A stretch of DNA of 64,000 nucleotides from Olleya aquimaris (GCF_003259525.1 NZ_QLLO01000005.1:124001-188000); one strand, 5' to 3'; numbered from the stretch's first letter, positions 26,168 to 37,006 are shown. Notes: generated from the letters alone by a model not told the origin. A program made the numbers and translations.

Positions 26168-27271
26168 ATGACAAAGCAAACACTTTCTTTTTCAAGAACA
26201 GACTCTGCAAAATTTTTCAGAACATTAAATAAACGTGTAAACGATTATTTTAAAGACAACAATATTAAACGTACAGGTGATTGGCGAATTTGGCTAAAAA
26301 CCATTATCATGTTTACCATTTTCTTAGCACCTTACTTCTTAATCATGAGTTTAGATTTACCTGGTTGGGCACAATTACTATTAACAATTGTTATGGGAAT
26401 TGGTATGGCTGGAGTAGGAATGAATGTGATGCATGATGGTAATCACGGATCGTTTTCTAATAAAGAATGGGTTAACCGTTTAATGGGAAGTAGTATTTAT
26501 ATATTAGCAGGAAATGCTTATAACTGGAAAGTACAGCATAACGTATTACACCACACGTATACTAATATACATGGACATGATGAAGATTTAGAAGCTGGAA
26601 GAATCCTTCGTTTTTCTAAACATTCAGAATGGAAAAAACACCATAAATTCCAACACTACTACTCTGTGCTATTATATGGTTTATTAACTATTAACTGGGC
26701 TATCACAACAGATTTTCAGCAAATGAAGCGTTATATGAAACGTAAATTAGCCTACGGAAAATTACCAAATCCAGTAGTAAATTGGAGTAAGTTGGTAATT
26801 TCTAAAATTATTTATGTAGCTATTTGGATTATTATACCAATTTTATTTTTCGATTTAGCTTGGTGGAAAATTTTACTTGGCTTTTTTATCATGCATTACA
26901 CTGCTGGTTTAATTTTAAGTGTTGTGTTTCAATTAGCGCATGTTATGGACGAAGCAGAAATGCCTTTACCAGAAAAAGATGGTACCATGAAAAACACTTG
27001 GGCTATCCATCAATTAAAAACAACTGTAAATTTTGGTGCTAAAAGCAAGATTATCAATTGGTTTACTGGTGGATTAAATCATCAAGTAGAACACCATATT
27101 TTTCCGCATATTAGTCACATTCACTATGGAAAAATAGCAGAGATTGTTAAATCTACCGCTAAAGAATTTAATTTACCTTACAACGAATATAAAACCACAC
27201 GTAAAGCTATTGCTGCCCACTTTAAATATTTAAAAGAAATGGGAATGAAACCAGCAACGCTACAAGCCTAA
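26168..27271 (+). CDS. Membrane fatty acid desaturase
   Basis: Di-iron acyl desaturase of the inner membrane. It has three histidine boxes: HDGNH (89-93), HNVLHH (124-129) and HQVEHH (305-310), in the spacing of the FA_desaturase family. The QVEHH third box is typical of front-end/linoleoyl-CoA-type enzymes, but no cytochrome b5 domain is fused (367 residues). Four or more helices at 43-62, 68-88, 212-232 and 236-258. Regioselectivity cannot be read from sequence. Four bases before the aminotransferase gene. Confidence 0.88.
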   Translation: MTKQTLSFSRTDSAKFFRTLNKRVNDYFKDNNIKRTGDWRIWLKTIIMFTIFLAPYFLIMSLDLPGWAQLLLTIVMGIGMAGVGMNVMHDGNHGSFSNKEWVNRLMGSSIYILAGNAYNWKVQHNVLHHTYTNIHGHDEDLEAGRILRFSKHSEWKKHHKFQHYYSVLLYGLLTINWAITTDFQQMKRYMKRKLAYGKLPNPVVNWSKLVISKIIYVAIWIIIPILFFDLAWWKILLGFFIMHYTAGLILSVVFQLAHVMDEAEMPLPEKDGTMKNTWAIHQLKTTVNFGAKSKIINWFTGGLNHQVEHHIFPHISHIHYGKIAEIVKSTAKEFNLPYNEYKTTRKAIAAHFKYLKEMGMKPATLQA

Positions 27272-27275
27272 TTAC

Positions 27276-28466
27276 ATGAGCCAACCACTTTCTGACCGTA
27301 TTTTAAATATGTCCACTTCTGCAACTTTAGCTATGGCTGCCAAAGCTAGAGAGTTAAGAGCAGAAGGTAAAGACATTATTGGATTAAGCTTAGGTGAGCC
27401 AGATTTTAATACACCTGATTTTATTAAAGACGCTGCAATCCAAGCTATAAATGACAATTATAACTCTTACACTCCTGTTGATGGTTATGTCGAGTTAAAA
27501 GAAGCTATTATCACCAAATTTAAACGTGATAATAATTTAACCTATACATTGCCACAAATAGTAGTCTCTACTGGTGCTAAACAAAGTTTAGCTAATGTAG
27601 CAGCTGTGATGTTAAACAATGGTGACGAAGTTATTTTACCTTGTCCATATTGGGTAAGCTACTCTGATATTGTTAAACTAAACGATGGTGTTCCTGTAGA
27701 AGTAAAAACAACTATTGATACAGATTTTAAAATGACTCCTTCGCAATTAGAAGCAGCCATTACACCTAAAACTAAAATGATTTGGTTTAGCTCTCCTTGT
27801 AACCCAAGTGGTTCTTTATATAGTAAAGCAGAATTAGAAGGCTTAGCTAAAGTATTAGAAAATTATCCAAATATTTATGTGGTCTCTGACGAGATTTACG
27901 AACACATCAACTATACTGGAAAGCCCCATGCAAGCATGGCGCAAATACCAAGTATGTATGATCGTACCATTACAGTTAATGGTGTATCCAAAGCGTTTGC
28001 TATGACAGGTTGGCGTATTGGTTATATTGGAGCACCAGACTGGATTGCTCGTGCTTGTAACAAAATGCAAGGTCAAATTACAAGTGGTGCTAATTGTATA
28101 GCACAACGCGCAGTAATTACTGCTTTAAAGGCAGATTCTAGTGTGGTAAACTATATGATAGACGAGTTTAAAGTACGTCGTGATTTAGTTTTAAAACTAT
28201 TAAATGATATTGAAGGATTTAAAACCAACACTCCAGAAGGTGCGTTTTATGTATTCCCTAATGTGACTCACTTTTTTGGTAAGACCTTAAGAGGAAAAAC
28301 TATTAATAACGCTACAGACTTTTCTTTATATTTATTAGAAGAAGCTTTAGTTGCAACAGTAACTGGAGATGCTTTTGGTAATCCTGATTGTATTAGAATA
28401 AGTTATGCAGCTTCACAAGACAATATTATCGAAGCTATCAAGCGAATAAAAGAAGCTGTTAGCTAA
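27276..28466 (+). CDS. Aspartate/aromatic-type aminotransferase (class I)
   Basis: 396 residues, fold-type I PLP enzyme. GLSLGEPDFNTPDFI (36-50), STGAKQSL (98-105), SSPCNPSG (172-179), SDEIYEH (204-210), PLP lysine in VSKAFAMTGWRIGY (Lys239), and CIRISYA at the C-terminus. This pattern fits the Thermus-type aspartate aminotransferase subgroup. Probably cotranscribed with the desaturase, though no functional link is evident. Confidence 0.9.
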   Translation: MSQPLSDRILNMSTSATLAMAAKARELRAEGKDIIGLSLGEPDFNTPDFIKDAAIQAINDNYNSYTPVDGYVELKEAIITKFKRDNNLTYTLPQIVVSTGAKQSLANVAAVMLNNGDEVILPCPYWVSYSDIVKLNDGVPVEVKTTIDTDFKMTPSQLEAAITPKTKMIWFSSPCNPSGSLYSKAELEGLAKVLENYPNIYVVSDEIYEHINYTGKPHASMAQIPSMYDRTITVNGVSKAFAMTGWRIGYIGAPDWIARACNKMQGQITSGANCIAQRAVITALKADSSVVNYMIDEFKVRRDLVLKLLNDIEGFKTNTPEGAFYVFPNVTHFFGKTLRGKTINNATDFSLYLLEEALVATVTGDAFGNPDCIRISYAASQDNIIEAIKRIKEAVS

Positions 28467-28487
28467 TAAACATCTTTATTAAATACA

Positions 28488-28520
28488 AAAAAAGCCTCAA
28501 TGTTAATTTGAGGCTTTTTT
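28488..28520. terminator. Bidirectional terminator
   Basis: AAAAAAGCCTCAA (28488-28500) and TTGAGGCTTTTTT (28508-28520) form a 13-bp stem with a 7-base loop between convergent genes. Confidence 0.88.
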
Positions 28521-28785
28521 AGTTTAAGATATTATTTAACCAGATTAATAAACCAATAAATAGTATAATGAAGACTATTAACCTTTTATAAAATAGTAGC
28601 TTATTTTCTTTGTTTAATCGTTTTCTTAAGTTGTCTTGATATTCTGTATTTAAAACTACATGGTCAAATTTCTCCTTTTTAACAGGTTTGAATTTCCCTG
28701 GGATATGGACAAACTTCTTCCTTTTAGGATTTTTCAATAAATCTCTATTATTCTTTAATACACCACGAGGAGACCCGCTATACAT
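28519..28785 (-). CDS. Small basic protein with C-terminal membrane anchor
   Basis: Using the ATG at 28785 rather than 28812, the protein begins MYSGSPRGVLKNNRDLLKNP and has 88 residues. It is strongly basic over residues 11-65, then has one hydrophobic helix (LIVFIILFIGLLIWLNNIL) at the C-terminus, so it is likely tail-anchored with a cytoplasmic basic domain. Family not recognised. Confidence 0.6.
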   Translation of the reverse strand: MYSGSPRGVLKNNRDLLKNPKRKKFVHIPGKFKPVKKEKFDHVVLNTEYQDNLRKRLNKENKLLFYKRLIVFIILFIGLLIWLNNILN

Positions 28786-28954
28786 AATATTGAAATAAAA
28801 CCAATTAAACATTAAACTACTGTATAAATATGTAGTCTAATAACATAAAATGTTACAAAAAAAAGGACATAATATTGTACTAATATTAACTATTAAAATA
28901 TACAACCTAAACACATTATCCTTAATTTAGTTGACTTAAAAATCAATAGTATAA

Positions 28955-31654
28955 TTGAAATTATTTAATCCAAAATATTATATACTTGTTACTATAGTAA
29001 CTTTGCTTTGTTTTGTTTGTAACGCACAAAACGAAACCAACAATTGGTATTTTGGAAACCATTCTGGTATCGATTTTAATAATGGGCAATTTTCTACATT
29101 AAATGATGGAAGCATGTCTACTCCTGCTGGATGCGCAAGCATGTCAGACAGCAATGGTGATTTATTATTTTACACCAATGGTCAAACGGTTTGGAATAAA
29201 AACCATGAAGTTATGACCAATGGAAATGACTTAAATGCAGAAATAGACAATAATCAATCCTGTATAATTATTCCAGATCCCAGTGACACGAATAATTACT
29301 ATATATTAACCACCAGAATTAACGCAGATTATGGAGGTATTTTTTATTCTAAAGTTGTCTTTAATGCTCAAAACCCATTAGGGCATATTTACACCAAAAA
29401 TAATAGGATTACTACCACCTCAACACAAAGGATTACTGCAATGTATTCGCCCGAAACTAATTCTTACAAAGCTGTTGGATTAGGTAAAATTGGTGGATCT
29501 GCAGAGCAAACATTTAATGCATTATTTGTTATAAATGTTGGTACTTTAGGTACTGCACCTTTAAATAATATTACTTTAGAAAATACTATTACACTACAAG
29601 AAACTTTTTTTAGCACTTTAGGTACCATTAAATTTTCACCAAATGGACAAACAATAGCAATTGGAGATAGCAGTAGCAACTCTAGTGTTTATATTTATAA
29701 TTTTAATGCTTTAACCAATTCTGTTTCGTTTCAACAAAGTTTTAATGCAGGTTATATTTTTAACCCAATCCCTATAGAAGGACTAGAGTTCTCTGCAGAT
29801 TCCGAATTTTTATACATTACAGGAAATTTATCTGGCACTGCTTTTCTTCATAAATATATTGTTAATTCTTCAGCATCATTTAATGAGAAAATTTTATTAG
29901 CTACTTCGTCTTCAATTAATTTTGGTGCTTTACAATTGGCAACAGACTCTAAAATTTATATGGCTAATTATGCAACAGATTCACCTTATCATTTAAATAC
30001 ATTAGGCGTTATACATAATCCAGAAGACCCTGAGGAAATAAATTTTGAGCCATCAAGTATCCCACTTATAAACTCTGCAAGTACTAAAGGATTACCTAAT
30101 TTTGTGACCTCTTATTTTAGAAATAAAATTATTGCTAAAGACGATTGTTTTTATGAAGCTATAGATTTCTCGTTAGATGCTTATGGACCAATAACTACTG
30201 CTAACTGGGAGTTTGGTGATGGTAATACTGCTATTGGATTAAACCCATCACATCAATACGCACAATCTGGAACTTATACTGTTAGAGCATTGATAACTGT
30301 TGGTTCTAATCAAATAGAACTTTTCAAAAAAATTAAAGCTCATCCAGTGGCGACCATGACAGATGGTTACACGTTATCTCAATGCGATATTGATAACGAT
30401 GGAATATCAAATTTTAACTTAACAGAAGCTTATAACGGTTTAGAAAATGGTGTTAGAGATAATTATCAATATCAATTTTATGAAACACAACTAGATGCAG
30501 ATAATGACACTAATCCTATTACTAATCCAGAATTTTACACCAATACCTCAAATCCTCAAGAACTATTTTTAAATATCACTAATGAATTTGGTTGTGTAAA
30601 TACAGATTCATTTTTTATAGAAGTACAAAGTCAAGACTTAGTGGTTTTAGATCCCTATATAGTTTGTGAAGGCTCAAATGACATATTTGGTGATTATATA
30701 GGTCGATTTAATATCGCCAATAAAATTGAAGAATTAAGCACCTATTTTAATCTTGCAGATGATGAATATATAAGATTTCATAGTACTTTAGAAGATGCTT
30801 TAGCTAACACTAATCCGTTGTATTTTGATTATGATAGTGCTAGTACAACGCTTTGGATAATTGTAAGAAAAAATAATGGTGATTGTGGTACAATAGCATC
30901 TATGGAATTGGTTGTAAATCAATCTTTAGAATTTGACATAGAAGACAGTTACCAACTATGTGTACTACAACCTAACCCTGTTTTAGATGGAGGAATATCC
31001 AATGATTCTTGGGAATGGCAAGACACTTCTACTGGTGCAATACTATCTACACAACGATTTTATGAACTATCAAATCCAGGCACCTATCAACTTACTGTTA
31101 CCAAATTAGAAAATGGATTACTGTGTACAAAATCTCAAGTATTTGAAGTATTAGCACCTGTTATACCAACTTTTGAAGAAATTGAAATTGATGGTACTAA
31201 TCTTTATATTTCTATAAATGGAAATAGTCAGTATGAGTTTTCATTAGATAATCAAGATTTTTTTGGTCAACAAACTGCTTATACTTTTTACGGAGTAGAA
31301 CCAGGTATTATTGAGATTTTTGTGAGAGATGTTAATGATTGTGAGCAGTCTATACAAACGGAAGTGTCTTTTATACATTATCCTAAATTTTTCACTCCTA
31401 ACGATGATAACAAAAATGACCAGTGGTCTGTTTTTGGTGTTAACGAGAACCTATACAAACAAGCAGAAATTACAATTTTTGACAGGTTCGGAAAAAGACT
31501 TTATGGCTTTACACTAAAAACTATCCATCGAGGTTGGGATGGTATGTATAACAATGTTCCGTTACCAAATTCTGATTATTGGTTTAAAATTACGTTAGTA
31601 GACCAAAACGATCAAGTCATTGAAAGTTCTGGGCATTTTACCCTAAAACGATAA
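28955..31654 (+). CDS. Secreted protein with T9SS type B sorting domain
   Basis: 899 residues. The best start is a TTG at 28955, which gives a signal peptide (MKLFNPKYYILVTIVTLLCF, cleavage after VCNA). The N-terminal 400 residues (NWYFGNHSGIDFNNGQF, repeated FSPNGQTIAIGDSSSN-like blades) look like a beta-propeller. A PKD domain follows near 400-460 (WEFGDGNTAIGLNPSHQYAQ). The last 85 residues (FFTPNDDNKNDQW ... IFDRFGKRLY ... GWDGMYNN) are the CHU_C/type B sorting domain for export by the type 9 system. Exported, probably surface-attached; ligand unknown. Confidence 0.88.
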   Translation: MKLFNPKYYILVTIVTLLCFVCNAQNETNNWYFGNHSGIDFNNGQFSTLNDGSMSTPAGCASMSDSNGDLLFYTNGQTVWNKNHEVMTNGNDLNAEIDNNQSCIIIPDPSDTNNYYILTTRINADYGGIFYSKVVFNAQNPLGHIYTKNNRITTTSTQRITAMYSPETNSYKAVGLGKIGGSAEQTFNALFVINVGTLGTAPLNNITLENTITLQETFFSTLGTIKFSPNGQTIAIGDSSSNSSVYIYNFNALTNSVSFQQSFNAGYIFNPIPIEGLEFSADSEFLYITGNLSGTAFLHKYIVNSSASFNEKILLATSSSINFGALQLATDSKIYMANYATDSPYHLNTLGVIHNPEDPEEINFEPSSIPLINSASTKGLPNFVTSYFRNKIIAKDDCFYEAIDFSLDAYGPITTANWEFGDGNTAIGLNPSHQYAQSGTYTVRALITVGSNQIELFKKIKAHPVATMTDGYTLSQCDIDNDGISNFNLTEAYNGLENGVRDNYQYQFYETQLDADNDTNPITNPEFYTNTSNPQELFLNITNEFGCVNTDSFFIEVQSQDLVVLDPYIVCEGSNDIFGDYIGRFNIANKIEELSTYFNLADDEYIRFHSTLEDALANTNPLYFDYDSASTTLWIIVRKNNGDCGTIASMELVVNQSLEFDIEDSYQLCVLQPNPVLDGGISNDSWEWQDTSTGAILSTQRFYELSNPGTYQLTVTKLENGLLCTKSQVFEVLAPVIPTFEEIEIDGTNLYISINGNSQYEFSLDNQDFFGQQTAYTFYGVEPGIIEIFVRDVNDCEQSIQTEVSFIHYPKFFTPNDDNKNDQWSVFGVNENLYKQAEITIFDRFGKRLYGFTLKTIHRGWDGMYNNVPLPNSDYWFKITLVDQNDQVIESSGHFTLKR

Positions 31655-31711
31655 CCACATTTTTAATTTAAAGTTTACAACTTAGCAATTATCTTAATAA
31701 TTTCTACATAA

Positions 31712-33217
31712 TTATCTATTACGCCAAAAGAAAGGCGTAAGTAAAATCAATACCGTAAATAATTCTAAACGTCCAATAAGCATTAAAAAAGCAGACCACC
31801 ATTTACCAATTGGTGGTAAAGACGCGTAATTATTGACTGGTCCAAAATCACCTAAAGCTGGACCAACGTTTCCTAAACTAGATGCTGCAATACCAATAGA
31901 GGATTCAAAATCAATTTGCATCATTGAAAAACCTAATGACCCTATAATAAAAGCAATCATATACAAAATAAAGAATCCTAGTATATTAAATACAATGTCT
32001 CCAGACACTGCTCTTTTATTATATCGAACAGGTAATATGGCATTAGGATGTAAGGTGCGTTTAAACTCTAAAAACCCATTTTTAATTAACAATAAATGAC
32101 GAACGACTTTAACACCTCCTGCAGTACTTCCAGCCGAACCACCCAAAAACATGAGTCCAAAAAAGAATACCACTAAAAAGGGTGTCCACATGGTATAATC
32201 TGCAGTTACAAATCCTGTAGTTGTAATTATAGCTAATACTTGAAATAGCCCATGTCTAAATGCGCTTTCACCTTCTCCTAAAACTTGTGGATGAGCAATA
32301 CTTGACGCAGATACATCTGCTCTAAAATAGATTAACAAAGCAGCAACTAAAGTGAAAATAGCTATAAATTTAAAGTAGAGTTTAAACTCTTCATCTTGAA
32401 TTATTTTTTGCACTTTTCCTTTAAAAGCAAAATAACTAAGTACAAAGTTTGTACCTGCTAAAAACATAAAAACAATAATAATATATTGTATCATTGGTCT
32501 ATCGTTCCAAAACGCAACACTTGCATTTTTGGTAGAAAATCCGCCAGTAGACAAGGTACTCATAGAATGGTTAATAGCATCAAAAAACGACATTCCTGCG
32601 ACCTTTAGCAAAATTGTTTCTGCAGCTGTGTAACCAAAATAGATTAACCATAAACGTTTTGCTGTATCTGTTATACGTGGATGCAATTTATCTGCATTTG
32701 GTCCTGGTGCTTCTGCAGCAAATAACTGCATACCTCCAATTCCTAAAAGCGGAAGAATAGCTACAGCCAATACAATTATTCCCATTCCACCAATCCAATG
32801 GGTTAAGCTTCGCCAAAATAAAACACCGTTGGGCAAGACTTCAATATCATTTAAAATTGAAGCTCCTGTGGTAGTAAAACCTGACATTGTTTCGAAAAAA
32901 GCATCTGTAAAACTAGGAATACTTCCTGTTGCTAAATACGGTATAGCACCTGATAAAGACATAACAATCCATCCAAAAGATACAACAATGTAACCTTCAC
33001 GTTTATTCATCTCTTTGTTGTGATTGCGATGATGTAACATCCCAAACAAACCAAAAATTAGCACACCTAAACCAGACAAAAACAACTGTAAGGTAACACC
33101 ATCTTGATACAATAAACTTACTAGTGCAGATAGCAGGATAAATCCGCCATTAAAGACTAACAGTAGTCCAAAAAAGTATAATATAATTTTGTAATTAAGA
33201 CGCAGTCTTTTTCCCAT
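31712..33217 (-). CDS. trkH: Trk-type potassium uptake protein, membrane subunit
   Basis: K+ translocating subunit, 501 residues, about ten helices. The four selectivity-filter loops are visible: FTTTGAS, LSTGGFS, ITTTGFV and SSLGNVGP. Its start overlaps the trkA stop by one base (TAATG). Confidence 0.95.
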   Translation of the reverse strand: MGKRLRLNYKIILYFFGLLLVFNGGFILLSALVSLLYQDGVTLQLFLSGLGVLIFGLFGMLHHRNHNKEMNKREGYIVVSFGWIVMSLSGAIPYLATGSIPSFTDAFFETMSGFTTTGASILNDIEVLPNGVLFWRSLTHWIGGMGIIVLAVAILPLLGIGGMQLFAAEAPGPNADKLHPRITDTAKRLWLIYFGYTAAETILLKVAGMSFFDAINHSMSTLSTGGFSTKNASVAFWNDRPMIQYIIIVFMFLAGTNFVLSYFAFKGKVQKIIQDEEFKLYFKFIAIFTLVAALLIYFRADVSASSIAHPQVLGEGESAFRHGLFQVLAIITTTGFVTADYTMWTPFLVVFFFGLMFLGGSAGSTAGGVKVVRHLLLIKNGFLEFKRTLHPNAILPVRYNKRAVSGDIVFNILGFFILYMIAFIIGSLGFSMMQIDFESSIGIAASSLGNVGPALGDFGPVNNYASLPPIGKWWSAFLMLIGRLELFTVLILLTPFFWRNR

Positions 33218-34566
33218 TATAAAAATAGTTTTTCAACCTCTTTAATAGATCGAGGTAAACAACATACTACTATATAATCACCTTCTTCTACTTTAAAATC
33301 TCCAAGCGCTATTAAACCTTCTTCATTTCTAATAACACCTCCTACAATTGCAGATCGTGGAAACTCGACTTCTTTAATTAATCGATTACAAATTTTAGAT
33401 GTTGCTTTTACTTTAAACTCTAACAACTCTGCATTCATGTTGTTAAGCTTAGTCATTGCTACCACTTCTCCTTTTCGGATGTATCTAAATATATTGTTGG
33501 CAGCTAATAACTTTTTATTAATTAGTGTATCTATACCTATGGATTGAGACAATTCAAAGTAATCCATGTTTTCTACTAAAGCTATGGTCTTTTTTACTCC
33601 TTTGGATTTTGCCATTAAGCAGGACATGATATTAGTTTCAGAATTACCTGTAACAGATATAAACGCATCCATTTCGCTAATACTTTCTTCTTCTAAAAGC
33701 TCTACATTACGTCCATCTCCATTAATAACTAACACATTTGGTAAATCGTCTGCAAGGTCAAAAGCAATGTCTTTATTGCTTTCTACAAGTTTTACATTAA
33801 AATTGCTAGCAGATAAATCTCTTGCAGTTTTAAATCCAATTTTACTACCACCCAAGATCATAACATCTTTTATTGGTGTATTGGTTTTTCCTGTCATTTT
33901 ACACAATTCATCATCACCACCAGCACTAGTTACAAAAACCACATGATCACCTTCTCTAAACTCGGTATCACCTCTTGGAATTATTGTGTATTGGGTTCCA
34001 AATCGTTGTATAGCAATAGGTACAAAATGAATTTCTGAAAACAACTGCGCAGCTTCTTTTACTGTTTTACCTACAAAACCGGCAGTTCTGGATAAACTTA
34101 AACTAACCATAGTTAAAGCACCTCCTTCAAACTCGTAACTATCCTTAAAAGCAGATTGATTTAACAATAATTGAATCTCTGAAGCAGCTAAACTTTCTGG
34201 CGAAATTAACTCGTCTATTCCAAATCTGGTAAAACCAACTTCATCTTTATGTGTAATAAATTCTGTGTTTGATATCCTAGCAATTGTACGTTTTGCACCT
34301 AATTGTTTAGCCAAAACGCAAACTGTAATGTTAGTAGTTTCTGATGCAGTAACACCAATTAGTAAGTCTGCTGAATCAATTCTAGCATCTTTTAAGACAC
34401 TAATTGACGTAGCATCGCCTTTTATAACTTTAATATCTAAATGGTTTTCTGCGTAGGTTAGACTGTCTCTATCAGTATCAATAAGTGTAATTTCTTGAGA
34501 CTCGTAAGACAATAATTTTGCTAAATGAAATCCAACTTCACCAGCTCCAGCAATAATTATTTTCAT
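33217..34566 (-). CDS. trkA: Trk potassium uptake regulator TrkA
   Basis: Cytosolic NAD(H)-binding gating protein of TrkH. The ATG at 34566 (MKIIIAGAGEVGFHLAKLL) is preferred over one nine codons upstream because it begins directly with the Rossmann strand. Two RCK_N domains (GAGEVG at 7-12; ILGGSKIGFKTARDL in the second half) each have an RCK_C domain, total 449 residues. Confidence 0.94.
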   Translation of the reverse strand: MKIIIAGAGEVGFHLAKLLSYESQEITLIDTDRDSLTYAENHLDIKVIKGDATSISVLKDARIDSADLLIGVTASETTNITVCVLAKQLGAKRTIARISNTEFITHKDEVGFTRFGIDELISPESLAASEIQLLLNQSAFKDSYEFEGGALTMVSLSLSRTAGFVGKTVKEAAQLFSEIHFVPIAIQRFGTQYTIIPRGDTEFREGDHVVFVTSAGGDDELCKMTGKTNTPIKDVMILGGSKIGFKTARDLSASNFNVKLVESNKDIAFDLADDLPNVLVINGDGRNVELLEEESISEMDAFISVTGNSETNIMSCLMAKSKGVKKTIALVENMDYFELSQSIGIDTLINKKLLAANNIFRYIRKGEVVAMTKLNNMNAELLEFKVKATSKICNRLIKEVEFPRSAIVGGVIRNEEGLIALGDFKVEEGDYIVVCCLPRSIKEVEKLFL

Positions 34567-34665
34567 ATATCTTTTTAAGTAAAGGGAATACAAAGATAAT
34601 TAATTTAAAGATTTAAGTCTCAATTATTTATTCTTTTGAAGTTTTACAGACTATACTTAATGCAT

Positions 34666-34673
34666 TATCTTTG
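34666..34673 (+). promoter_or_regulatory. -7 promoter box for ubiE-porT
   Basis: TATCTTTG, an exact TAnnTTTG match, 14 bases before the TTG start of ubiE; no -33 at normal spacing. Confidence 0.45.
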
Positions 34674-34687
34674 CAAAAAAATCGATT

Positions 34688-35413
34688 TTGACAAAAGTAA
34701 ATCCTTACAAAAATAGCGACTTAGGTAAAAAAGAGCAGGTCACCAAAATGTTTGATACCATTTCTAAAGAATATGATGGTTTAAACAGAGTTATCTCTTT
34801 TGGAATAGATATTAAATGGCGAAAAAAAGTTGTTGAACTAGTCAAAGCAACACAACCAAAAAATATTTTAGATATAGCTACCGGAACTGGTGATTTAGCA
34901 ATTAATTTAGCTGAAACTAGCGCTGAAAAAATAGTAGGTTTGGATATTAGTAGCGGAATGCTAGAAGTTGGTAAGCAAAAAATTAAAACCAAAAATCTAG
35001 ACAATAAAATTGAAATGATTATTGGTGATTCCGAAAATATGCCTTTTGATGACAACACCTTTGATGCTATTACTGTTGCTTTTGGTATCCGTAATTTTGA
35101 AACTTTAGAAAAAGGATTAAAAGACATATTACGTGTACTAAAACCTGGAGGTATTTTTGTGATACTAGAAACTTCTGTCCCTACAAAATTTCCTTTTAAA
35201 CAAGGGTATCAATTTCATTCTAAAGTTATCTTACCAACGGTTGGTAGATTATTTTCTAAAGACAAAACTGCTTATAAATATCTAAGCGAAAGTGCTAACG
35301 TTTTTCCTTATGGAGAGGCACTAAACAATATTTTACGTAATATTGGGTTTATAAATGTTACAGATATGCCTCAAACATTTGGTGTAGCTACAATTTACAA
35401 AGCATCAAAATAA
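34688..35413 (+). CDS. ubiE: Demethylmenaquinone methyltransferase
   Basis: SAM-dependent C-methylation, the last step of menaquinone synthesis (MenG/UbiE). 241 residues from a TTG start; [24 protein letters not shown] motif [10 protein letters not shown] (62-71) and AFGIRNFE are diagnostic. Two bases separate it from porT, an arrangement usual in flavobacteria. Confidence 0.94.
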   Translation: MTKVNPYKNSDLGKKEQVTKMFDTISKEYDGLNRVISFGIDIKWRKKVVELVKATQPKNILDIATGTGDLAINLAETSAEKIVGLDISSGMLEVGKQKIKTKNLDNKIEMIIGDSENMPFDDNTFDAITVAFGIRNFETLEKGLKDILRVLKPGGIFVILETSVPTKFPFKQGYQFHSKVILPTVGRLFSKDKTAYKYLSESANVFPYGEALNNILRNIGFINVTDMPQTFGVATIYKASK

Positions 35414-35415
35414 TA

Positions 35416-36141
35416 ATGAATACAAAACATATTTACCTTTTACTGTTTGCGCTATGTTTTACAACTGCTTCTCAGGCGCAGCTATTTTCTAAAGAAAAAG
35501 TAAAAAACTTAGAATCTGTGGATAAAGCCACCCTAAGTTGGGGTTATTACTTAGGTTTTAATAACCTAGATTTTAAATTTGATTACAATAATAATTTAGG
35601 AGACATCCAAACAGAACGTACCATTGGTTTTAATGTTGGTCTTTTAGGTAATTTACGTATCAACGATTATTTTGATTTACGTTTTGAACCAGGTTTGGTT
35701 ATATCACAACGTAACTTAATGTATCAAGAAAATTATTTTGCAGATTTTGACGAAGACATCTCAGACTCGGATTTGTTACGTGAAGTCAAATCGACATATA
35801 TCTATTTTCCTTTACTTTTAAAAATATCTACAAAGCGTGTTAATAATTTTAAACCGTTTATCTTAACTGGTATTTCTACTGCAATTAACTTATCTAGTAA
35901 CGAGCAAAACCCTGACGATAATTATGCAGGAGAATTTAGGATGGTTAAAAATATGCAGTTTTTTGAGCTTGGTTTTGGTATGGATTTTTACTTAGATCGT
36001 TTTAAGTTTACACCATCCATTAGAGGTGTTTTTGCCATGAAAGACGAGATTGTAAGAGATAAAGACCCAAATAGTCCTTGGACCAGTAACATTAGCTTGA
36101 TGCAAACGCGTGGGATTTTTATTAATTTTACGGTGCAGTAA
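35416..36141 (+). CDS. porT: Type 9 secretion accessory protein PorT
   Basis: 241-residue outer-membrane beta-barrel with signal peptide (cleavage after SQA, about residue 20). LSWGYYLGFNNLDFKF, IGFNVGLLGNLRINDYFDLRFEPGL and a terminal aromatic strand fit PorT/outer-membrane beta-barrel proteins. The ubiE-porT neighbourhood supports PorT specifically. PorT is needed for T9SS, which exports the sorting-domain proteins in this window. Could be a generic PorT-family porin. Confidence 0.8.
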   Translation: MNTKHIYLLLFALCFTTASQAQLFSKEKVKNLESVDKATLSWGYYLGFNNLDFKFDYNNNLGDIQTERTIGFNVGLLGNLRINDYFDLRFEPGLVISQRNLMYQENYFADFDEDISDSDLLREVKSTYIYFPLLLKISTKRVNNFKPFILTGISTAINLSSNEQNPDDNYAGEFRMVKNMQFFELGFGMDFYLDRFKFTPSIRGVFAMKDEIVRDKDPNSPWTSNISLMQTRGIFINFTVQ

Positions 36142-36219
36142 TTAAGTTGGAAGTTGTAAAGTTGCAAGTATTTAAATTTTTAAAAGAGACTGGTTACTGA
36201 TAACTGATTACTACTTACT

Positions 36220-36936
36220 TTAAACACCTCTTCTAAACTCGCTTAACAAAATAGCACCTGCTGTAGCAACATTTAAACTTTCTGTTGCTTGAAGTTCTCC
36301 AAACCTTGGTATACTAATTTTATCGGTAACACAAGCTTCTATTGGTTTAGAAACTCCGTTTGCTTCATTGCCTAAAATTAAAATTCCTTCTTGTGGTAAG
36401 TTAGATTTGTATACATTGTTACCATCCATAAAAGCACCAAAAACAGGTAATTTAGTTTCCTTTAAATAGTGTTCTAAATCTACGTAATGCACGGACACTC
36501 TAGTTAAAGAGCCCATAGTAGCTTGCACAACTTTAGGGTTATAACAGTCTACAGTTTCTTGACTACAAATTAATTGTTTTACACCAAACCAGTCGCATAA
36601 TCGTATAATTGTTCCTAAATTTCCTGGATCACGAATAGCATCTAAAGCCAAGATCAACCCTTGATCAATTAAAGGTTCAGTTTCTGGAATTTTAAATACA
36701 GCCAAAGCAGTATTAGGTGTTGTTAAACAACTAATTTTTTTTAATTCGGCTTCAGAAATTAGTGTTTCGTATTCAATATTAAAAGACTGTGTAGTCATTA
36801 AATCTACTAGCTTAAAACTAGAGTTCAAAAACTCTTTTATAACTTTAACGCCTTCAGCAATAAACAATTGATCTTGTTGTCTGTATTTTTTTTGCTTTAA
36901 ACGGTTTATATTTTTTATTTGATTTTTTGAGAGCAC
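36220..36936 (-). CDS. TrmH/SpoU-family RNA 2'-O-methyltransferase
   Basis: 238 residues with an N-terminal substrate-binding part and a SPOUT knot: ALDAIRDPGNLGTIIRLCDWFG (motif 1), ILGNEANGVS (motif 2) and IPRFGELQATESLNVATAGAILLSEF (motif 3; Ser/Leu-Asn-Val-Ala). Acts on rRNA or tRNA; the exact nucleotide is not deducible. Confidence 0.9.
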   Translation of the reverse strand: MLSKNQIKNINRLKQKKYRQQDQLFIAEGVKVIKEFLNSSFKLVDLMTTQSFNIEYETLISEAELKKISCLTTPNTALAVFKIPETEPLIDQGLILALDAIRDPGNLGTIIRLCDWFGVKQLICSQETVDCYNPKVVQATMGSLTRVSVHYVDLEHYLKETKLPVFGAFMDGNNVYKSNLPQEGILILGNEANGVSKPIEACVTDKISIPRFGELQATESLNVATAGAILLSEFRRGV

Positions 36937-37006
36937 AACTTTAAAATTTTTATAAAGAAAATGAAAAAAAAGCAGTTATCATTTGTGGGATTCTAATTAT
37001 TTAAAA